A DNA stretch of 64,000 nucleotides from Eubacterium sp. MSJ-21 (GCF_018918185.1 NZ_JAHLPZ010000001.1:310001-374000), one strand, 5' to 3'; positions 28,546 to 39,021 are shown, counted from the first letter of the stretch. Made by a program: numbers and translations. The notes: generated by a model not told the origin, from the sequence alone.

Positions 28546-29745
28546 ATGAATTTTCAAAAATTTGATGAAATATTTAATAGAAAAAATTATCCGGCATTTA
28601 ACAAAAATTATTTACCAATGGATGATTATCCGTGTATTTGTCTTTCGGGAGAAAAATATAGAAATTGTTGTAAGAAAGATGTTGAGGAGGCATTACAACA
28701 TGAGAATGGAGAAAAGGAATGTGAAGAGTTAAAAAAAATATATTGCAAAAATACCAAGAAATTGATAAGTACCAAAATTGTTAATAAAGCGATAAATAAA
28801 AAGAATATATCTTATTGTTTGGCTGAAAAAGTGTTTGGAAATTGTAACGCTTGCAATAATGTTAAGTCACATACATTAGCAAAGGGAAGCATATTATCTA
28901 ATTTAGCCGATAATGATAATGTTTTAATAGCATTTAACGATCATCAGATGATTGATAAAAAGCTGTTTGATGATAATATTGACGCATATTATATGGATGT
29001 GAGTATAGATGATGCTAGTTTGGCGGTTTCATATTGTAAGGATCACGATAGAGATTTATTTTTAGAGATTGAAGCAGATGGAAAAAATCAATATAGTCAT
29101 ACAAAAATTCAAAATTTAGAATATGCGCTTAAATCAATTTCGTTTCAGGTATATTATAATCTTGAAAATATAAAGTATTTAGCAGAATTGATTAAAACAT
29201 CAAAAAATGTACTTGGTTCCTATAAAGGAATTGAATCAAAATTATTGATGAATTATAGTGTTTTGGTTGATGAGTTATTTAAGCTGTATCCATTATCACA
29301 AATGATACTAGAAGATATAAAAGAATATAGACAAAGGGGAAAAATTAAAAAATTAAAAACGGAGTATTTTAAATTGCCATGTAAGAAAATAAATATTTCA
29401 TGTTCTGAAGTTATAGAAGAACAAAGCATTAATTATTTTATAAATATTGTAAATGCACCGGAACCATATATTATAATTTCGTATTATGAAAATGAAAAAT
29501 ACAGCACTTGGATAAATGCGAAGAAGAAAGAATTTGAAGATGAAAAGTATAAATCTTTTTATATGTATGATTTTATATTGTCTTTTATTATTACGAATGC
29601 ACAGAATATTTATATGAACAAATGTAAATTTAATCAATTGTCTAAAGAAGAAAAAAGATTTTTGTATTTAATACATAGGGAGGGAACATATTATATTCCT
29701 GATAATGAATTAAAAGATATGAATAATTTTTTCTTTGATAGATGA
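28546..29745 (+). CDS. SEC-C-like/treble-clef zinc protein, putative defence gene
   Basis: 399 residues, very AT-rich and unlike the chromosomal genes before it. N-terminal PCICLSGEKYRNCC (about 29-42) is a SEC-C-type metal site. Residues about 91-181 carry C..C, KSHTLAKG and SYCKDHDRDLFLEIE, a pattern I associate with a treble-clef (HNH-like) family common in bacterial islands. The remaining 200 residues are helical. Whether it is a nuclease is not shown: only scattered Cys/His pairs are visible. It lies directly before the first truncated copy of the phosphatase gene start. Confidence 0.6.
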   Translation: MNFQKFDEIFNRKNYPAFNKNYLPMDDYPCICLSGEKYRNCCKKDVEEALQHENGEKECEELKKIYCKNTKKLISTKIVNKAINKKNISYCLAEKVFGNCNACNNVKSHTLAKGSILSNLADNDNVLIAFNDHQMIDKKLFDDNIDAYYMDVSIDDASLAVSYCKDHDRDLFLEIEADGKNQYSHTKIQNLEYALKSISFQVYYNLENIKYLAELIKTSKNVLGSYKGIESKLLMNYSVLVDELFKLYPLSQMILEDIKEYRQRGKIKKLKTEYFKLPCKKINISCSEVIEEQSINYFINIVNAPEPYIIISYYENEKYSTWINAKKKEFEDEKYKSFYMYDFILSFIITNAQNIYMNKCKFNQLSKEEKRFLYLIHREGTYYIPDNELKDMNNFFFDR

Positions 29746-29823
29746 ATATGGGAAAAAGTGTAGTTATAAACAAGAAAAATACGATGCCATAAAAAGCCGA
29801 TAAACCAACGCAAAACTCGGCAT

Positions 29824-29888
29824 TACAGGGCATTTTATGATAGGAGATTTTTATGATACGAGTACTTTTCGCCTGCCACGGCAACATT
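29824..29888 (+). pseudogene. Phosphatase gene 5' fragment, copy A
   Basis: An ATG at 29853 begins MIRVLFACHGNI, matching the first 12 residues of the intact low-molecular-weight phosphatase at 45930, and then diverges and stops. An ACAGGGCATTT block upstream is also shared with the intact gene. It is a junction relic, not a gene. Confidence 0.75.
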
Positions 29889-30169
29889 AAAAGGATGTCT
29901 GGAAAGCCTTGATTTTATTGGATTTTTTGAGGATTAAGCAATAATTTACACCTTATTTACACCTTTGGAAGATCGGATCGGAAGAGTAAAAAAGTAAAGG
30001 CGTGGGATAAATCTTGCGTTTTTGTATAGGTTGTAAATATTTATCGCTTGAAAAATTATGAAAATGGCTTTATCCGTTAATGAATAAAAGTTTTTCTTAA
30101 TAAAGATATTGATAGATTTATATTATGTTTAATGGTTTGTGGGGTATCATAGAAAGGAATTTATGGCGT
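29889..30169. other. Intergenic stretch after copy A, no gene
   Basis: AT-rich sequence with stop codons in all frames. It shares the word GGAAAGCCTTG (29900-29910) with the equivalent stretch after copy B (39226-39236), so the two junctions may have a common origin. I see nothing else. Confidence 0.5.
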
Positions 30170-31948
30170 ATGGAAGAAAAAATAAAAAAATTGAAAGAAA
30201 AACTAAATTACATTGGAACACGTGATCTCTTAGGGATGATAGGCATTCATTTTATTACATTCGCAGATAATGCCGAAGATGTTGCTGAACAGGCAGATAT
30301 ATTTAATAAGACAAAACTTATGTCACCACAAAAACAATATATGTATCTTGCTGGTTTGCTTATGAGCACAGAGGACAAAAGTGATGGTAGTATTATGAAA
30401 AGTGAGATATTTGATGAACTTGAAAGTGATGTACAAGAAATTACTCAAGAATATATAAGGACATTTCTTAATATTGATTACAAAGCTGAACCAAACAATG
30501 CAAAAAGAAATTTAGTTTCTATGGAAGCCTTTACGTCTTATTTTGATACAGGAATATTGAGATATCCAGAACAAACAATCGAATTAATCCGAGAATTATA
30601 TACTGATTTTGATCTGCATTTGGAAGAAATGACGGGGTTGGTATTAGAAGATTTTATATCATTTTACCAATTGATATGCGATACATTTGAAGAAACAATG
30701 AATGCATCAAAATACACAGTGGAGAGTATAAAAAAACAGTTAAATTCTTTTAATCCATTTGTGGTTGATATAGAAAAAGAATATGAACGTTTTCTGGCTT
30801 TTTCACAAGGAGCTGCAAGTATAAATCTTCAAAATACGATGGATAACTTAAATACCATTAAGTCAGCGAGTGTTATGGAAATGTTTGGAAAGAAAAAAGG
30901 AGAAAAATTATTAGATATTTTTGGACTATATAGAGCAGAAACAGATTTTCTATATTACAATGGAAAAAACCCATTTGCAGAAAAACCACTTTGTTGGATT
31001 GATAAGGAAACATTATTTATTGTACACCCACAATTTTTATTAAATGCAATATATAATTATATTACAGATACATTAGAAAATCCTAAAAACCCATTTGCAG
31101 ATAAATATAAGAAATCAAAAGCAGATATAGTTGAAAACTTATTTATAAAGTTATTAGAGAAAATATTTGGAGAAGAAGCAAAATATCATACAAGCGTATG
31201 TGAGGAACGTGGAACGAAAGAGCATGATATTTTGATTGAATTTAAAGATTATATTTTAATAGCAGAGGTAAAGGCATCAAAAGTTAGAGAACCGTTTTTT
31301 AATCCTGAAAAGGGATATAAACGAGTTCGCGATCATTTTAAATCAGATAGTGGAATTGGTGGAGCTTATGAGCAGGCAATAATTCTAAAAAAATTTATGG
31401 AAGTTAAAAATGATGCCATTTTGTTTGAAAATAAAAATAAAAAATTTGTAGTAGAAAATATATCAAAGAAGAAAATATTGCCAATTGTATTAACCTTGAA
31501 TCAGTTCGGAGGTTTAGCTGTAAACACTAGTATGATATTAGAAAAAGAGGATAATCAACCCTATCCATGGGTTTGTAATTGGCATGATTTGGAAAATATT
31601 ATAGAAATATTACAATATCTTAATAAAAAACCGGATGATTTTATGGATTATATTGTTTGGAGGATTGAAAATCATACCAATGTGTTATCTTCAGATGAAT
31701 TGGATGTGATAGAAGGCTATTTTGTGAATTCATATGTGAAAGAGAAAAAAGGAGCAATATACTTTCCACCTAATGGACCAAGTTTGATTGATAAAATTTA
31801 TTTTGAAAGACACGGAATTCCATACGAATTTCCTCTAAAAAAGTCACCCGTGTATAAAAAGAAAAAAATAGGAAGAAATGCACCTTGTCCATGTAACAGT
31901 GGAAAGAAATTTAAGAAATGTTGTATTGGAAAAGGAATTTATGATTAA
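30170..31948 (+). CDS. PD-(D/E)XK nuclease-like protein with C-terminal SEC-C motif
   Basis: 592 residues from the ATG at 30170 (GAAAGG upstream; an ATG at 30125 lacks a site). The first 330 residues are helical and unrecognised. At about 350-368 the motif [20 protein letters not shown] gives the D...ExK pattern of PD-(D/E)XK nucleases. The protein ends in [18 protein letters not shown], a textbook SEC-C zinc motif. Nuclease plus SEC-C combinations occur in anti-phage contexts, but I cannot name a system. It has no tightly coupled partner: 441 bases separate it from the HTH gene. Confidence 0.7.
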   Translation: MEEKIKKLKEKLNYIGTRDLLGMIGIHFITFADNAEDVAEQADIFNKTKLMSPQKQYMYLAGLLMSTEDKSDGSIMKSEIFDELESDVQEITQEYIRTFLNIDYKAEPNNAKRNLVSMEAFTSYFDTGILRYPEQTIELIRELYTDFDLHLEEMTGLVLEDFISFYQLICDTFEETMNASKYTVESIKKQLNSFNPFVVDIEKEYERFLAFSQGAASINLQNTMDNLNTIKSASVMEMFGKKKGEKLLDIFGLYRAETDFLYYNGKNPFAEKPLCWIDKETLFIVHPQFLLNAIYNYITDTLENPKNPFADKYKKSKADIVENLFIKLLEKIFGEEAKYHTSVCEERGTKEHDILIEFKDYILIAEVKASKVREPFFNPEKGYKRVRDHFKSDSGIGGAYEQAIILKKFMEVKNDAILFENKNKKFVVENISKKKILPIVLTLNQFGGLAVNTSMILEKEDNQPYPWVCNWHDLENIIEILQYLNKKPDDFMDYIVWRIENHTNVLSSDELDVIEGYFVNSYVKEKKGAIYFPPNGPSLIDKIYFERHGIPYEFPLKKSPVYKKKKIGRNAPCPCNSGKKFKKCCIGKGIYD

Positions 31949-32389
31949 GAAACATACAAAATTTAACAGAGGATGTGTTTTAACCCCATTCATTAAATGA
32001 TGCATTACTTGTTGATGATGTTGGGGGTGTAAGACTGATGGGAAAGGAGAATTTTATACCTGTCTATGTATCAAGGGAAACTATTCTAAAAGGTAATTAG
32101 CAAAGTTGGAAAGCGAATATCGAATATAACACATTAAGCATCAGCCAGTATTGTGGATGGTGCTTTCTTTCTGCTAAATATAGTCGGAATGTTAGCAACG
32201 CGGAACATGTTAGGAACGGTATAAAAATATAGCAGTTATTAGGTAGCCACGAAGTGAAAAACGTTGCTGTTTTGTGTGGGATAAATAAGAATCACAAAAT
32301 CACAGAAGCAATTGAAAATATTCCTTTGAAGGAATATTATATTGTTATAAGAAGTAATGGTGTATAGTTGATAATTACGGAGGAAAAGT
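31949..32389. other. Gene-poor stretch with an ORF relic and two hairpins
   Basis: A 38-codon open frame without its own start (31984-32100) encodes NDALLVDDVGGVRLMGKEN and looks like the tail of a lost gene I cannot identify. AAGCATCAGCC/GGATGGTGCTT (around 32135-32165), followed by T-rich sequence, resembles a terminator. A perfect AATATTCC/GGAATATT hairpin lies at 32317-32338. Nothing else is visible. Confidence 0.5.
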
Positions 32390-32578
32390 ATGGAATTATT
32401 AACAACGAGCGAGATGGCTAAAAAATGGGATATATCAAGAAGAAGAGTTACGACTTTATGTGCTGAGGGACGTATAGAAGGAGCAATTTTGAAAGGGAAT
32501 ACTTGGCTTATTCCAGAAAATACAGAAAAACCAGATGATCCAAGACAAGTCCGTAAAATTGAACAGAAGAAATGTTAG
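32390..32578 (+). CDS. Small helix-turn-helix protein (excisionase/MerR-like)
   Basis: 62 residues with a strong GGAGG site. LLTTSEMAKKWDISRRRVTTLCAEGRIEGAILKGNTWLIPE is an HTH_17/excisionase-type winged helix. Such proteins serve as regulators or directionality factors. Here it precedes the helicase operon by 90 bases and may be its regulator. Confidence 0.75.
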   Translation: MELLTTSEMAKKWDISRRRVTTLCAEGRIEGAILKGNTWLIPENTEKPDDPRQVRKIEQKKC

Positions 32579-32668
32579 CATTGTGAATGAATAGATCTAC
32601 TTAGGACTACGAGAAAGATAAAAAGTATTTTAGATGTTTTTATAACGCAAGAAAATGGAGGACAGTCT

Positions 32669-35600
32669 ATGAAACTTGTAGTGTACAAAGGATTTAATGA
32701 AGAATTCCTATCAATGGTTAAAGAAGAACCATTAGTGGATGGAACTATAGCAACTAAACTTAATGTTTTGAAATTCGATAAGAAAACAAGAAAACAATTG
32801 GATATGGCATTAATTTCTTTAGAGGAAAGTAATGAAGTGTGGGTTACATATTCAGAATATACTTTGATAAAAAACAGGGTGGATGATGCAATTGAAGAGG
32901 ATGGATTAGAGCTTATTATATTTACCAATAATTTATATCCAGATTATTATCCGTTGCCGTTTGAATTAACTACCGATCTTATTGATGAGATTGAAAAAAA
33001 TCTTAATTCTGATTCGACGGATGATTGTAGCAAGGAGTGCCAGAGCTATTTAACTATTTATAACACTCTGGTTAATGTTGATGGGGTGTATTATGGAAGT
33101 TTTTATAACTATGAATATGAAAAAAATGATGCTATAGTTTCTAAACCATATTATTTAAATCAAATCGTTATTGAAGATGCACAGGTAAAATCGGATATTG
33201 ACATATTCGTTAATGAAGATGTAGATACGTATCTTAGAGATTTGGCACGTATTATTGAGTTAAAACCTTCTGTTATTGGATTAAAAATGACAGAAGGATT
33301 GGTGTCAAAGAGAATTGTATTGTCTTTGCAGGCATATTGTGTGGCTAATAACATTCGATTAGTAAAATTTCATGAGTATCTTGAAGATGATGCACAAATG
33401 GAACAGGAACTTATCGATATCGCTAGGAATGATGTTCATATAGCAAATTTTACAGGCTTTAGATCAATTAAGTTTTATAAAAATCCAGATATTGATAAAG
33501 AGATTGTTGAAATATCACAGTCAACGTTAATCCAAGAGATCATTCATCAGGCTGAGAATTCATATAACACAGAAAAGGGACATTCTTTTAGGGATATTTT
33601 TATAACCGCATCTACTGGTGCAGGTAAATCAGTTATGTTTCAGATTCCTGCTATTTATTTGGCGAAGCATTATCAAAAGTTAACAATTATTATAGAACCA
33701 GTAAAAGCATTAATGCAGGATCAAAAAGAAAAGTTGATAAAGAACGGTTATACAAGAGTGGAGACTTTCAACTCTGATCTGATTTCCCAAGTTGAAAAGG
33801 AAGCCGTACTTAATCGTATAAAAGCTGGTGAAGTTGATCTTCTTTATTTGAGTCCAGAAACTTTACTTTCGTATTCTATTGAGACTATCATTGGTGATAG
33901 AGAAATTGGGTTATTGATTATTGATGAGGCTCATATTGTAACTACTTGGGGTATGGGTTTCAGACCAGATTATTGGTATCTTGGAGGATATATTAATAGA
34001 TTAAGAAATCAGATTCAGACTACAGCAGGTAAAATGAGAAAAACTTATGACTTTCCAATTTGTGCATTTACTGCGACCGCCATTAATGGTGGTGTTGATG
34101 ATTCAGTAAGTGATACGGTTATTAGTCTGTATATGGAGAACCCGGTAAAATTTATTGGCTATGTAAGAAGAGAGGATATTGAGTTTGATGTAAAGATGTG
34201 TGAAACTCGTAAACTTCCACAGACAGTTTATGAGTCTAACAAAACAGAAGCAATGTCTTCTCGTATTGTGAAATGGCTTGCAGAAAAAGAAAAAACTATT
34301 GTTTATTTTCCTTACGCTCAGAATGCTTTTGATGCATCAAGAGGAGTGCGAGGCTTTGCTGGAATAAAAACAGATCCAAGAATCGGTGTGTTTACAGGAA
34401 AGAATGTAGATGAAGTGAACACAGAGACGTTTAATGAAAAGAAGAGAGAAACTTTTGAAAAATTCAGAACTGGTGAGCAGCCAATTATGTATGCCACAAA
34501 GGCATTTGGAATGGGTGTTGATATAGATGATGTACAGAATGTATATCATTATGCTGTTTCTGGTAATTTGTGTGATTACATTCAGGAAATTGGTAGAGTA
34601 GCAAGAAAGCCTGGAATGACAGGTGTTGCAATAACAGATTTCTTTTACAATGATATGACCTACATGAATAAATTATTTGGAATGTCTCGGATAAGACAGT
34701 ACCAGATAAAGAAGGTTCTTGAAGGAATTTACGATGTTTATAAGAGTAAGAAAGGTGCAAGAAGTTTCCTAATATCGCCGCAATCATTTACATATATTTT
34801 TAATGGAAAAGGTGTAAAGGATGAGGGGCAATGCATTAATAAACTTAAGACGTGCTTATTAATGTTAGAGAAGGATTTTTATGATAAATATAACTTTAAG
34901 GTTATTATCTCAAGACCGCAGAGCGTGTTTACAAAAGCGTATGTTGTTATTGATAAAGAAAATGAGTCATTAGTTTTGAATTCGGAATACGGAAAGTGTT
35001 TTAGGTTCTTGGCTAGAGGTAGATACCAGGAGAGACAACCAGATGGTTCTTTATTGAGCGATACTGGAGATGTCTATACATTAGACTTAAAACAGGTGTG
35101 GGAGCAATTTCATGGTAATATTTCATTCCCGCAATTTAAATATTGGTATTTTAATGATTCGTCAACTTCAAAAGATAAGATTGCCATTATGCCTTCCATC
35201 AGAAAGTATTTTTCACCAAGACAGAAAGTAAATATCGAGGCTCGCGGAGATCTGCTTTTAAATGAAATAAGAGAGAAAATTCTTGCTGATTTTGAATATA
35301 TCGGTAACATCTTATATTCGGAATTCGGAAAGAATTATTTTACAACTGACGATTTTACAAGAGTTATTAAAGAAAAATATGGAATGACTCAGGCTAGGAT
35401 TATTGCTAATTCATTATTCGATTTAGTAGATCCTAATATGACATGTGTTAAAAGAAGAAGTAATGATAACTCAGCAAAGAATTATTACTTGCTTTCAAAT
35501 GGTAATTTTAAAGAATATATGCGTAAGGCAATTATAAAATCGCTTATTGTAAACAAGATTACTAAGAGTAGTGAATCAAGTTATTCAAGTTACATGAGTA

Positions 35601-36262
35601 TTGCAAATGATGAGTGGTCAAATATCGCACTTAAATTGCTTTCGATTTTTGATTATATTTCTTACGAAATTCTTGGTGGAGAGGAACCGGAAATATTTAT
35701 TCGTTTGAACGATCCTCAGAAGGTCAAGAATATAGTGCTCGGAAATACCTTTTACTCTAATAACTATATTAATAGAGCTAAACAGAAACATGATCGAGAT
35801 GTTAGTGTTCTTTTGAAATTTTTCAATGGATTGAATACAGACAAAGAAAGATGGGATTATATTGAAGATTATTTTCTAGGATATGATGTTCTTTGTGAGT
35901 CAGAAACGGTGGTTGAACCAGTAAGCAACGTTGAAATGTCAAAAGCGATTGATAAAGAAAAATCGTATCCTACTCATCAGTATAAGAAATGGATGGATTT
36001 GAATTTATTTTTTGATGAAAACGATCATATTATTGTGGATAAGATAGCTGAACTTGGAGTTACGATTCCAGAATATTTAAGTACAGTTCTGAAGAAGTCT
36101 GACTGGGGAAACAATATCCTTATGTCTTGGCCTTCAAAGAATGTATTGATATGTCAACAGGATACAGCTGATTATATTCTATCAGGATTCAAAAAGAAAG
36201 GTTGGATTGCATACAGAATTTATGAGGTAGATATGGAAGAGATAAGTGAGGTGCTTAAATAG
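32669..36262 (+). CDS. Large RecQ-like DEAH helicase, candidate defence component
   Basis: 1197 residues with GGAGGA upstream. Residues 1-300 form a novel-looking N-terminal region. The SF2 core then shows TASTGAGKS (Walker A, about 313-321), IDEAHIVTTWG (about 418), FTATA, and in the second domain GVFTGKN, ATKAFGMGVDIDDV and QEIGRVARKPG (motif VI, RecQ-like). The last 500 residues have no recognised HRDC or RQC domain. The stop overlaps the start of a NERD/UvrD-like gene by one base, so the two are made together. Standard RecQ is about 600 residues, so this is a specialised form. Confidence 0.8.
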   Translation: MKLVVYKGFNEEFLSMVKEEPLVDGTIATKLNVLKFDKKTRKQLDMALISLEESNEVWVTYSEYTLIKNRVDDAIEEDGLELIIFTNNLYPDYYPLPFELTTDLIDEIEKNLNSDSTDDCSKECQSYLTIYNTLVNVDGVYYGSFYNYEYEKNDAIVSKPYYLNQIVIEDAQVKSDIDIFVNEDVDTYLRDLARIIELKPSVIGLKMTEGLVSKRIVLSLQAYCVANNIRLVKFHEYLEDDAQMEQELIDIARNDVHIANFTGFRSIKFYKNPDIDKEIVEISQSTLIQEIIHQAENSYNTEKGHSFRDIFITASTGAGKSVMFQIPAIYLAKHYQKLTIIIEPVKALMQDQKEKLIKNGYTRVETFNSDLISQVEKEAVLNRIKAGEVDLLYLSPETLLSYSIETIIGDREIGLLIIDEAHIVTTWGMGFRPDYWYLGGYINRLRNQIQTTAGKMRKTYDFPICAFTATAINGGVDDSVSDTVISLYMENPVKFIGYVRREDIEFDVKMCETRKLPQTVYESNKTEAMSSRIVKWLAEKEKTIVYFPYAQNAFDASRGVRGFAGIKTDPRIGVFTGKNVDEVNTETFNEKKRETFEKFRTGEQPIMYATKAFGMGVDIDDVQNVYHYAVSGNLCDYIQEIGRVARKPGMTGVAITDFFYNDMTYMNKLFGMSRIRQYQIKKVLEGIYDVYKSKKGARSFLISPQSFTYIFNGKGVKDEGQCINKLKTCLLMLEKDFYDKYNFKVIISRPQSVFTKAYVVIDKENESLVLNSEYGKCFRFLARGRYQERQPDGSLLSDTGDVYTLDLKQVWEQFHGNISFPQFKYWYFNDSSTSKDKIAIMPSIRKYFSPRQKVNIEARGDLLLNEIREKILADFEYIGNILYSEFGKNYFTTDDFTRVIKEKYGMTQARIIANSLFDLVDPNMTCVKRRSNDNSAKNYYLLSNGNFKEYMRKAIIKSLIVNKITKSSESSYSSYMSIANDEWSNIALKLLSIFDYISYEILGGEEPEIFIRLNDPQKVKNIVLGNTFYSNNYINRAKQKHDRDVSVLLKFFNGLNTDKERWDYIEDYFLGYDVLCESETVVEPVSNVEMSKAIDKEKSYPTHQYKKWMDLNLFFDENDHIIVDKIAELGVTIPEYLSTVLKKSDWGNNILMSWPSKNVLICQQDTADYILSGFKKKGWIAYRIYEVDMEEISEVLK

Positions 36263-38004
36263 TGGCAAATATATATCCTATAAAAGAAGATTTATCGGAG
36301 GTACCATTTGCAGAACTTAAAGTATATGAAGCACTAGAAAAATTGGGGAAGAATTTTTATATCTTTCACTCTGTTCAGTGGCTAAAGAAAACAAAAAAAT
36401 GGGCTGCTACATGGAAAGAAAATGATTTTTTGATTATTAATAGAAATTTGGGTGCTCTTGTTTTAGAGGTTAAAGGAGGAGGCATCGAGTATACAGGAAC
36501 GGTATTTCATCAGATTAATACCCAAACTGAGGAAGTATCTGTTTTAGATCCTAAAAAGAAAAAGGATCCTTTATCACAAGCTATTGATGGGGCATATCAC
36601 TATAGGCACGTATTTGAAAAAATAACCAAGGCAACTGAAACAAGAATGGCGTTGGACGATAGATTTCCGGTTGAAGTTGCTGTGTGGTTCCCAGGATGCA
36701 AAATTGGTGAGAAAATAAAGAAGTTTCCGCTTGCATACAGAGAGGCTGAACAAGCAGTACTTGATCTTAGTAGTTTTGATAAGGGAGCACAGGCAATATA
36801 TGATATTTTTGATTTTTATGGTTCAAGGGAGAAAGTTGATATTACAGATGATGAATTCAATAAAATTCTTGAAGCGATTGCTTCTGATTTTGAATTGATA
36901 ACTGCACCTGCAGTAAAAAAAGATGAGTTGGATCACGCGTTTTTGAAATTGACACAGGAACAGACCGGACTTTTAGATTATATTTCTGAACAACGTTTTG
37001 CTACTATACAGGGGGTTGCTGGAACAGGTAAAACCTTGATTGCAAAAGAAGCAGCTAAAAATTTTGGAGAGGAAGGACGAAAAGTGTTGTTTCTTTGTTT
37101 TAATAAGTTCTTGTATGTTGATTTAAAAAAGAAGTACCCATATACGAACGTTACATACTACAATATTCATTCGCTAATTTCAGTATATAGTAATAACACT
37201 GAAGATTTATCAGATGCGAGCAAACGTGCGGAAATTCTTGAACGTATTAGTTGGGATGATTTAGATTTTGATGATGTTATTATTGATGAAGCGCAAGATT
37301 TTCATGATAGAGAGATTGTATATTTTAAAGAGTATGCTGAATTAAAAGATGGTAGATTTTTGGCATTCTTTGATAAAAATCAGGTCGTTCAGACAGAAAA
37401 TGTACCTGAGTGGGTGGAAAAATCAGAATGTAGACTGTTGTTGACAAAAAACTGCAGAAATACTTATGAGATAGCGTTAACAGCCTATAACGTAATTGAT
37501 GTTGAACTTAACCAGAAGATACAAATGATGAATGGTGAAAAGACCAGCCTTGCCTTTGTCAAGGGGGATCCAATGGGTAAATTAGTTAAGCTTTTGAGAA
37601 TGCTGACAGGTGATAAATATGGCTATGATTATAGCGATATAGTTATTCTTACATTGAAGACCGAATCGGAATCTATTATGAATAATATTTCAAAGATATC
37701 TGGTGTTCCTATCACAAGAGAGAAAAGTAATTCATCAATTTTGTTTACTACAGCAAAAAAATTTAAAGGTTTAGAGAGCCGAGTTATTATTATTGTTGAT
37801 ATCGATGAATCTAGTTTCAATGATGAAAAAGAAAAAAGAAATTTTTATGTTGCATGCTCAAGAGCAACACAATATTTATCACTTATAGTGGAAGGTGACG
37901 ATCAAAAAATCAAGCGTATTGCAGATGTCATAGCGGGACCTAATTTTGCTCCAAAGGGCAAGATTGCGATGAAGACTCAAGCAACACCTTTGAGGTTAGA
38001 CTAA
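36262..38004 (+). CDS. NERD-domain UvrD/Rep-like helicase
   Basis: 580 residues starting with a GTG that overlaps the upstream stop (TAGTG). An N-terminal NERD nuclease-related domain (about 10-140) contains the LEVKGGG segment with the E-x-K pair. The SF1 core has GVAGTGKT (about 251-258), VIIDEAQDFHD (about 340), KNCRNTYEIA and a C-terminal TTAKKFKGLESRVIII...YVACSRATQYL block. NERD-helicases occur in DNA repair and defence. Strict coupling to the RecQ-like helicase suggests they form one system. Confidence 0.82.
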   Translation: MANIYPIKEDLSEVPFAELKVYEALEKLGKNFYIFHSVQWLKKTKKWAATWKENDFLIINRNLGALVLEVKGGGIEYTGTVFHQINTQTEEVSVLDPKKKKDPLSQAIDGAYHYRHVFEKITKATETRMALDDRFPVEVAVWFPGCKIGEKIKKFPLAYREAEQAVLDLSSFDKGAQAIYDIFDFYGSREKVDITDDEFNKILEAIASDFELITAPAVKKDELDHAFLKLTQEQTGLLDYISEQRFATIQGVAGTGKTLIAKEAAKNFGEEGRKVLFLCFNKFLYVDLKKKYPYTNVTYYNIHSLISVYSNNTEDLSDASKRAEILERISWDDLDFDDVIIDEAQDFHDREIVYFKEYAELKDGRFLAFFDKNQVVQTENVPEWVEKSECRLLLTKNCRNTYEIALTAYNVIDVELNQKIQMMNGEKTSLAFVKGDPMGKLVKLLRMLTGDKYGYDYSDIVILTLKTESESIMNNISKISGVPITREKSNSSILFTTAKKFKGLESRVIIIVDIDESSFNDEKEKRNFYVACSRATQYLSLIVEGDDQKIKRIADVIAGPNFAPKGKIAMKTQATPLRLD

Positions 38005-38313
38005 ATAATGAACTATAAGGCGTTGATATGTTGATTGAATGGAATATATCTGCGATGAAATATAATAAATCTACATTGTCTTCCATAAAATCAATTCTAC
38101 GATAAAAACATACCGTCTAGACAGCTACTTTTTAATCTATTATCCCAAAGACATATAATATATAGGATGAAATGGCATGTATATGAGGAATAGAATAAGG
38201 AGGTGTAAAATAGATATGTGCTGAAAACTGACTTAAGGTTGTAAGCGATGATGTAAATATTTATGTTTGTGAATGCTTTTGTGGTATAATTCTTAAAAGA
38301 GAGGTTGGTGTTA
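38005..38313. other. Intergenic stretch between helicase operon and membrane protein
   Basis: AT-rich, no supported gene. An extended -10 box TGGTATAAT (38282-38290) sits 23 bases before the next start and is the likely promoter of the membrane-protein gene; the -35 is weak. Confidence 0.45.
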
Positions 38314-39021
38314 ATGGTAATATTAATTAGTTTAGTTGTGATGGGGATATACTTTTTATTGTTATCCGCAGTTTTATTATTTAATAAATATGGGAGTAGG
38401 GAGACTGTAGAAAAATTCAACTATATTCAAAATTCAACATTGTACTGTATGCTTATGTATGTAAGTTTGATTGTTTATTTTATTCTAATATTATTTATTG
38501 AATTAAATCCATTATTAAATGTATTAACTCTATCAGCAATAATCTGGATTATTGATAAAATAGCAAAACGAGGTTTGGATGAGAAATATATTGATTTATT
38601 CATAAGAAAAAAATTAATTGGAGTTGCTTTAGTGACGATTGCTTTATTATTTTTCTTTTTATCTGTAGTAGATAAAAATGTGGAGTATAAAAATAATATG
38701 TATGTGGCAATCTCAATAATTGTTGGATATGTGGTATCGTTGGATGGGCTTCTCAAAAAAAATAGTTATAGTGAATTAAAAATAATCGTAGATAATGAAA
38801 TAAAATATTTAAGAAAAATAAAAGTATCAATGATAGTATCATTTATAATGATAATTGTAATTACTTTTATGGCTGTTATATTACCTAATATGTTTGGTGA
38901 AAAAATGCAATTGGCTCTATATATGGGCATGGCAATAGGGTCAATTCTTTTTGTGGTTATTACGTTGATTGTAATATTAAACAAAAAGACTAATAAATAT
39001 TTTATGAAAATCTTTTTTTAG
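38314..39021 (+). CDS. Orphan six-helix membrane protein
   Basis: 235 residues from the ATG at 38314, with GAGAGG (38299-38304); an in-frame TTG at 38305 is less likely. Six hydrophobic segments lie at about 2-22, 42-60, 62-80, 102-120, 130-150 and 170-230 (two). Cytosolic loops are Lys-rich. No family is recognised. It ends module 2 of the island, directly before the second phosphatase-gene fragment, and may be a membrane effector or simply cargo. Confidence 0.65.
   Translation: MVILISLVVMGIYFLLLSAVLLFNKYGSRETVEKFNYIQNSTLYCMLMYVSLIVYFILILFIELNPLLNVLTLSAIIWIIDKIAKRGLDEKYIDLFIRKKLIGVALVTIALLFFFLSVVDKNVEYKNNMYVAISIIVGYVVSLDGLLKKNSYSELKIIVDNEIKYLRKIKVSMIVSFIMIIVITFMAVILPNMFGEKMQLALYMGMAIGSILFVVITLIVILNKKTNKYFMKIFF

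Noticed and set aside
29976-29986. GATCGGAAGAG resembles the start of an Illumina adapter
   Set aside because: Only 11 bases match and the flanks do not continue as adapter, so chance is likely; reads across 29970-29990 would settle it.
32317-32338. AATATTCC/GGAATATT hairpin as a CRISPR or retron element
   Set aside because: It is a single hairpin with no repeats, no reverse transcriptase and no Cas gene nearby.
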